A program made the translations under genes and the position numbers. Under the pieces are notes generated by a model. That model saw nothing but the letters and a program-made list of their open reading frames with translations. It made no database searches and was not told where the DNA came from. A stretch of DNA of 64,000 bases, from contig NC_065570.1 of the NCBI RefSeq assembly GCF_937616625.2, positions 6,520,001-6,584,000 on the forward strand. The letters run 5' to 3'. Source of the DNA: Mercurialis annua. Taxonomy: Eukaryota > Streptophyta > Magnoliopsida > Malpighiales > Euphorbiaceae. Positions 57,641 through 64,000 of the stretch are shown piece after piece. Numbering within the stretch: the first letter of the stretch is position 1; each line of letters starts with the position of its first letter.

Positions 57641-58614
57641 AGAAATCTAAATGAGCTCCTAATAACATGGCATACGCATCATGTTCGCAAAGTTCTACCG
57701 CACACATAGTCGTGTCTCATTCTTACTTTACGAATTAGGCTCTAATAAAATTTTCATTCGTCTATGTCATATCTGGCTATAACTCACGTGTTCTATACGT
57801 TTCATATACACTATTCCATTGCATGCACATAATAATCAATCACATTGCATGCACATAATAATCAATCACATTACATGCACATAATCAAATCATAGCCATC
57901 ACAAATACATAAAAATTAGGTTCAAAGAAAACCCAATTCATTTATGATTTACTCAATCATAACACATTCCATAAGTCTCGAGAGTATACTACTCTACGTA
58001 GACTAAACAATACTCAAAACATATAATCATTCAAGTAAACAATTCTCAACACACATGTCAACATATATCATACATATAAGCCATATCCTAATGATAATCA
58101 ACTCATTTAGGAATTATCGGCTAAAGCACATAACGCAAGTCTCGTGAGTATATCTCTCTACGCAGACTTTATCACATTCGAAAGCATATCACTCCTTTCA
58201 GTGATTACGCTATAAACATACCACATCAATCAATAAATCGTACTCATAATAAACATACATTTCATAGATAATATGAGTCTCGAGAGTATACAACTCCTCG
58301 CAGACTATATACTCGAAAGCGTAATGCTTACTCGAGTAACCACAAACATATATTGTGCTAACACACACATCTAACTCATATCCTGACACCACACATAGGA
58401 CAGGACGTTTTCAAAATCATTTGAAAAACCGATGAAAACGATGAAAACGTTTAAAAGACATGACTGGAAATCCTATAATCCGCAATAGTTCCTAACTTAA
58501 ACTAGTGACACTGTACATTACTCCTAGGTTCACACAACATCTACACAGACTAGCAGTGGTATCTCTGACCAACTGCACTCAATTCCCATATTAGCAGAGG
58601 TAACTGGACCAACT
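57641..58614 (-). other. Leader of the Gag-only element with hairpin repeats
   Basis: Noncoding, 970 bp, between the primer site and gag. It holds three 31-nt hairpins starting at 57974, 58138 and 58276, each with outer arms AGTCT/AGACT and a variable centre. It also holds about three tandem CATTGCATGCACATAATAAT-type repeats (about 57818-57890). The position suits packaging or dimerisation signals; this is inference. Confidence 0.65.
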
Positions 58615-58626
58615 GCTCTGATACCA
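58615..58626 (-). promoter_or_regulatory. Primer binding site, tRNA-iMet
   Basis: Minus-strand TGGTATCAGAGC, exact, four bases from the 5' LTR. Confidence 0.9.
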
Positions 58627-58630
58627 CCTT

Positions 58631-61600
58631 TGTCACGACCCGAAATCTCGAGTCGAGACCGGCGCTAGGGAATGGGAGTGGTTGCTCCGAAACCCGTAGC
58701 AAGCCTGAAAAACACTATAAATTTTTTTGCTTTGAAAATAGAAATGTATGAAACATTTATTAAATAACTGATGGGACAAAACATCAGAGTTTAAATGCGC
58801 TTTAAAACATTTGATTACAATAAGACTATACTAATCTACTGCGGACAACTAGAACTTAAAACCTTCTTTACAGTCTTTTATCAAGGTAGACTTCCGAGAA
58901 ATAAACGTTCGGAAGCCTTCATCAAATTCGGACCAGCTTTCCTGAAAAATAATTCCACAACGTGGGTCAGATATACTGGTGAGTTCATGCCGTTACAAAT
59001 AAATATTTCATAAAGTTAAAAACCGTTTTATATTTAAAATAACTTTATGTATTTCGAAATCCTTTGAAAACATCTTTAAAACAATTGAAGCCTGAGCTCA
59101 CACATAACATATTTCAATCAAGACTTCAATATCAAAGAATCTCAACCATATACGTTGACCTTTAAATTAAACCACATTTCTTAAATTCGTCCATCTACAT
59201 TGATGGCGAAACTTATCAACACATCATACATGCATAATCTTATGGGACCGATAGCACAGCCAACCGATCAACCATATCCACAACATACATAAATCTTAAG
59301 GGACCGATAGCACAGCCAACCGATCAACCTTATTCACCTAAGACCGATAGCACAGCCAACCGATCTAATACACACCCACACTCACAATATTATGGGACCG
59401 ATAGCACAGCCAACCGATCAACCATATTCACCTGACATCGATAGCGAAGCCAACCGATGTAACACACACACATTCCTGACATCGATAGCGAAGCCAACCG
59501 ATGTAACACACACACATAAACTGACATCGATAGCGAAGCCAACCGATGTAACACACACACAAAAATATTATGGGACCGATAGCGAAGCCAACCGATCAAC
59601 CATAATCACCTGACATCGATAGCGAAGCCAACCGATGTAACACACACACATAAACTGACATCGATAGCGAAGCCAACCGATGTAACACACACACAAAAAT
59701 ATTATGGGACCGATAGCGAAGCCAACCGATCAACCATAATCACCTGACATCGATAGCGAAGCCAACCGATGTAACACACACACATAAATATTATGGGACC
59801 GATAGCGAAGCCAACCGATCAACCATAATCACCTGACATCGATAGCGAAGCCAACCGATGTAACACACACACATTCCTGACATCGATAGCACAGCCAACC
59901 GATGTAACACACACACACAATCCTGACATCGATAGCACAGCCAACCGATGTAACACACATTCAAGCATAAGCAATTGCATGATAATTTTAAAAACTATGT
60001 GTGTACCTTTCTATATCAAAATAATATATACATATAGTATATACATAAAACATACATCCATACAAGGCATGTAAACATATAACACCGCAACACATTTATC
60101 ACATAGTATATTAAAATAGGAGACTTTACGAATACCGAAATGTAAAAACATGTACTCACAGAAACCGTTTAACTACGGTATTACTCCGTCAATGCTCCTT
60201 TAAACAACTCCGTTAATTTCCTTGGTCCTCCGACTCGATAGCTCGACAACTTGTCGAATCTAGTTAGGATCAAAATATTAATTCTCTTAATTAATAAAAT
60301 CCTACTGTGGAATTAACTCTATACCATCTTAATTTAATTTAATTAATTAATTCTAACCTCCAAATACTTGCTTATTTAATAAGTTCATAACTTATTTTAT
60401 TCATGTAATTTTTTCTTTACTTATCTCTTTTTACACATAAAACCATTTTTCAGAAATATTCATTTGAATATTTCATTTTTCATAAATATACTTTATTATA
60501 TAAAATATATTTCTTTATATCAAATAATACTTTCCACTTTAAGGTTATTTATTTAAATCTATTAAAACAGCCCCATATTAGCTTAAATTCCATTTTCGGT
60601 CAAAATACCAAAATACCCTCAAACTTTTCAAAATTGACCGTTTAGGTCCTTTCGTAAATCAATAAATTTTAATATCGACAAAATTACTTAAAATACCCAA
60701 AATCATTTTACCTCAGATTATTAACAAATATAATCTGGAAATATTGGCTAACATACCATGTAGCCCTTCAACTTTGGAAAAATACAATTTAACCCCAAAA
60801 CTCTAGTTTTCGGCAAAAACATTCAAATCTTCCAAAAATCATTAAAATCATTTATAATTCTAAAAATCATTTCACATCATATTATATACATCAATAATCT
60901 GGAATTATGGTTAAGTTACAGGTTGGTCCTTTATTTTTATAAAAATTATATTTTAACCCCTAAACTTTAAATTTTGACAATCAAGTCCAAACCCAACCAA
61001 ATTCAATAAATCATCAACTCTCAAACTCAGAATCCTATTTATGTTTTGATCACTCCGGTCATTAAATTCCGGTCACCGGATTCCGGTCAAGCTCCGATGA
61101 ACTTTAAAACCGTTAAAACGTTCAAAAATCATTTTTACACAATTTTAATCACCCAAAAATCTACCAATACATATTTATTTTAATTATCATATTAAAACAG
61201 CAGCCCCAAAATTAAAATAAATTATTTTTTCATAATTTTAACAATTTTAACAATTTAAAACCGTATAAACAATTAATAATTAAAACCGATTATTAATCCG
61301 TCAAAACACCTCAACTAAATCAATTAAATTCCATAAATAATCAACATATATATTTCATACATTTTTCATGAATAATTTCTGTCCAGAAATTAAAATGACG
61401 AAAATACCCTTTTTAAACAATTTTTACCGAATAAACAATTATCAAAAATTAAACTCGATTAACAAACCATTAAAAATTCACCATTAAACATTTATTCACC
61501 ATCAACCCAACATCTAACTCAAACATAAACCAATTTATTTCCAGAAATTTAAAATCCATTTATTTATCCTTTTTAAGCGATTTTTAAGCCTTTAAAACTA

Positions 61601-62492
61601 TTAAAAATCGAACTCCAAACCATTAAATTAATACCCGAAATGTTTAACATTTTTAATCCACAAAAATCACACTTTAAAGCATACATTAGTCTAATTAATT
61701 AGATCAGCCCAGAAATTAAAAATAATAATTTAATTTCACATAATAAAACCAATTAAAACCGAAACCCATCAAACTAGCAATTAAAACCGATTATTTAAGC
61801 ATCAAACCATAATTTTTAGCAACCTAAGCATGTATCTAAAGCTCAAATAAAATCAGAAAATAAAAGTTAAGATTTGAGCTTTGAAATTCACCTTGATCCA
61901 ACATGCAAAGATAGATTAACGATCTACGGAAAATGCTCAACGTTTTTCGTTAAGAAACTTTTGTGAGTAAAGTTAAAAATCTAGGACTTGTGTTTTATTT
62001 TTTTATTTGAGAGCTTAGGCACCCACACAACAATGGAGAATGAATTATGCTAGAGAAATGAAGAAGGTGAGTAAGAAACTTGGGCATCAAGTTTGCTTAT
62101 GGAAATGTCTAGATATTCTTTCATGTTTCATTTATTTACAAGTTTGCCATTATGGCATTCTTGTAAATAAATTGAACTCTAGGGGCAAAATAAACTCATG
62201 TTTCTCAAAAATTCAAAAACATTAAATCATAACATATGGGCTAAATTAAAATATTTTTGGGCCTTTAAAATAATTAAAATAATTATTTTGACGGTTTTTA
62301 GCGTAAAATCGCAAAATTCACATTTAACACATAAAATTGCCAAAAGTTAAACTTAAGGCAAAACACACACAAAATCACATTTTCACACTTATAAATTCAT
62401 CTCGTGAATTTAATAACTATTTTCGAGGTCCTACTTAATAAAAATTAGACACGCACGAAAATAAATACTATCAAATAATACGGGGTATTACA
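58631..62492 (-). repeat. 5' LTR of the Gag-only element
   Basis: 3862 bp, same as 51873-55733 apart from one extra T. Its copy of the hairpin array is at 59244-59954. Confidence 0.93.
59244..59954 (-). repeat. Array of 16 hairpin repeats in the 5' LTR
   Basis: Same units and order as 52485-53195, shifted by 6759 bp. Confidence 0.85.
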
Positions 62493-62794
62493 AGAATTCC
62501 TGGGGTATAAATTACTAATTAATAATGGGCTTATTAGTAATTTACACGATTAGTTATTTACGAAAGGGTGTGGTCCCTAATTGATGTGTCTATTGGGTTT
62601 GTTTAAATAGGCTTCCCATTTGCCATTTAGACATATGCAAAAACTATAACACAATCAATTAGAAGATCAATCTCCCTACTCTTGTTCTTCTTCAAGATTT
62701 CAATCATGGATTCAGGTATGTTCCGCATTTAGTTTTCTCAAACAATCTTCTAAAAGAACTTAAAGTACTTAATCAATTAAGTTTTCCTAACAAT

Positions 62795-62807
62795 TGGTAT
62801 CAGAGCC
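62795..62807 (+). promoter_or_regulatory. Primer binding site of the Copia-type element, tRNA-iMet
   Basis: TGGTATCAGAGCC, exact, two bases after the LTR end CTAACA. Confidence 0.9.
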
Positions 62808-64000
62808 AATCTTGTTTAGAATTGTTTGTGTTCTTGATTAGTGATTATATATATGAATTTTATTGATAATTTATATTTATATAATCATTATATGAATTCA
62901 TGATTTTATAAATGATCCAACAATTTAATTTTCATTTAATTGATAAAATTATGAAAATTGAATTGAATATATTTTGGTTAAATTCATTAAGATTCATTTA
63001 TTTTTGAATGCATATAAAAAAATTAATCTCTATTTTGATGATTTAGGATTATTTATACATGATTGGGTTTAATTTGATTTTGGGTCTATTTTGTATAATT
63101 TGGTTCAAACTATGTTAATTATGCATGTTCTGTAATTTTAATTCAATTAAAAGAGTATAAAATTATGGATGATAATTTCGGATTGACTTTGGGCATAAGC
63201 ATTGGTTTGTTTGAGAGACCTTTCGGTAAGCGCGCCGAAAGGGTGCGTTGGGTTACAAAACTGTTTATTGTTAAAGGTCCAATTTGGTGCCTTGTTTTTT
63301 AGACAGTTTTGTGCATATTTGTTGCACTTTTTCTTTATATGCACTGTTTCTCACATAGAAACACGCACTCTTTATATTTTTAAAGTAGAAGATCTAGTTT
63401 GATCCTTATAGTTTTGTTGCCTTATCAGACTGCCCATAAATTAATTATTCTTCCTATTAAGTCCGAAATAATTACAGTTTTTGTCCAAATTATTTTTTTT
63501 TATCCAGATTCATTTTTTTTGGATACATTTATATATTACTATATTAGTAATATTATGGACTATAGTACCATATTTTAAAAAATTTAGTGATTAATTACAA
63601 TGACATTAAATTATATATACTTAATATTTTACTTGAATTTATTTTAACGGTATAGTCACCAAAGTGATTTCCGCCGTTCAATTATTTTCTATTGTGAATT
63701 ATTAAGTGGTGTATATGTATTTTTCGTGCGAATAATATATTTTTCCAAAGAACAATTATTATTTGGCAGAAATTTACACATACATATAGTAATGAGTAAA
63801 ATAGTTATTAGGTGTCCATTGTAAATATTTAATCGGCTCAAAGGAAGACTAAATATTTGACTGGATATTACTATTTTTTTTACTGGATTACTACACCAAG
63901 AAAATTAACTATGAATCAATTCTCTATCCAAAGATTAGAATTGATGTCACCATGATTATCTTGAAATGGGTTGTTATTATTATTGATATAATTAATCACA
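62808..64000 (+). other. Start of the Copia-type internal region (runs out of the window)
   Basis: Begins AATCTTGTTTAG after the primer site. No gag frame appears in the 1.2 kb visible. A GC-richer patch near 63220-63260 (TTTCGGTAAGCGCGCCGAAAG, an inverted TTTCGG/CCGAAA) stands out. Either the leader is long or the element is decayed or non-autonomous. Confidence 0.5.

Larger units (their letters stand above)
51873..62492 (-). mobile_element. Gag-only (TR-GAG-type) Ty3/gypsy retrotransposon
   Basis: A 10,620-bp element with very long LTRs, 51873-55733 and 58631-62492, flanked by the target duplication AGAAT (51868-51872 and 62493-62497). The tRNA-iMet primer site next to the right LTR and a purine tract next to the left LTR show it reads on the minus strand. 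The 2.9-kb internal region encodes only Gag; protease, reverse transcriptase and integrase are absent. This matches the known TR-GAG class, which needs Pol from a related autonomous element. The LTRs differ by a single T in a T-run by eye, so insertion was extremely recent. Confidence 0.92.
51863..62792 (+). mobile_element. Copia-type 5' LTR, split by the Gag-only element
   Basis: Directly right of the inserted element the sequence continues AATTCCTGGGGTATAAATTAC and ends in CCTAACA at 62792. Two bases later comes a perfect tRNA-iMet primer site, so this is the 3' part (62498-62792) of a plus-strand 5' LTR. Its first bases are likely TGTGTAGAAT or TGTAGAAT at 51863-51865, just left of the insertion. 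The LTR is about 300 bp. A TATA-like TTTAAATAGG lies near 62604. The exact left end is inference. Confidence 0.6.

Noticed and set aside
1..64000. tRNA, rRNA or miRNA genes
   Set aside because: No convincing tRNA cloverleaf or rRNA segment was seen. tRNA-like matches are primer binding sites. MITE hairpins could yield small RNAs, but that cannot be judged from sequence alone.

Overview
This is plant nuclear DNA, most likely from a eudicot. It is AT-rich and gene-poor: two intronless protein genes, an Athila-type retrotransposon with a perfect plant tRNA-Asp primer site, and many MITEs. No prokaryotic feature is present. Everything was read by eye; family names rest on recognised motifs, not on database searches.

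Host genes. A 682-residue U-box/ARM-repeat E3 ubiquitin ligase close to PUB16 lies on the minus strand at 18335-20383. An 85-residue secreted peptide precursor of the IDA/IDA-LIKE type lies on the minus strand at 16794-17051, with a TATA box upstream. Both are flanked by MITEs. Nothing shows that they work together.

Left part (1-16.4 kb). It holds a non-autonomous hAT element with an 8-bp target duplication (1863-3085), a gypsy-type solo LTR (4533-6167), and three Mutator-type MITEs of one family, each with a perfect 9-bp target duplication (8543, 8878, 16162). There is a frameshifted RNase H remnant (9594-10074). A coding-empty Copia-type element with TA...TA termini (10300-14942) contains a nested gypsy solo LTR (11396-14338).

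Middle (20.4-49.2 kb). A tandem duplication (unit A 25462-26398, unit B from 26399) carries in unit B a solo LTR (26957-29843), itself holding a Copia-type solo LTR (27769-29306), and then a complete 12.36-kb Athila-like element (29976-42330). That element has near-identical LTRs, an uninterrupted 1810-residue Gag-Pol frame and a second 450-residue ORF. Unit A preserves the empty sites, so the boundaries are fixed to the base. More fold-back MITEs follow.

Right part (49.3-64 kb). Three elements are nested: a gypsy LTR (49286-51862), interrupted by a Copia-type element whose 5' LTR is split, which in turn holds a very young 10.6-kb minus-strand element (51873-62492). This last element has 3.86-kb LTRs and encodes only Gag (TR-GAG type).

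The most unusual signals are structural. First, the gypsy-type LTRs carry hairpins in which the flanks are conserved but the two stem arms change together; in the Gag-only element this becomes an array of 16 hairpin repeats per LTR. Second, the Athila-like element carries 18 exact copies of the near-palindrome GCACGWCGTGC, six in each LTR just upstream of the TATA box and six between gag-pol and the second ORF.
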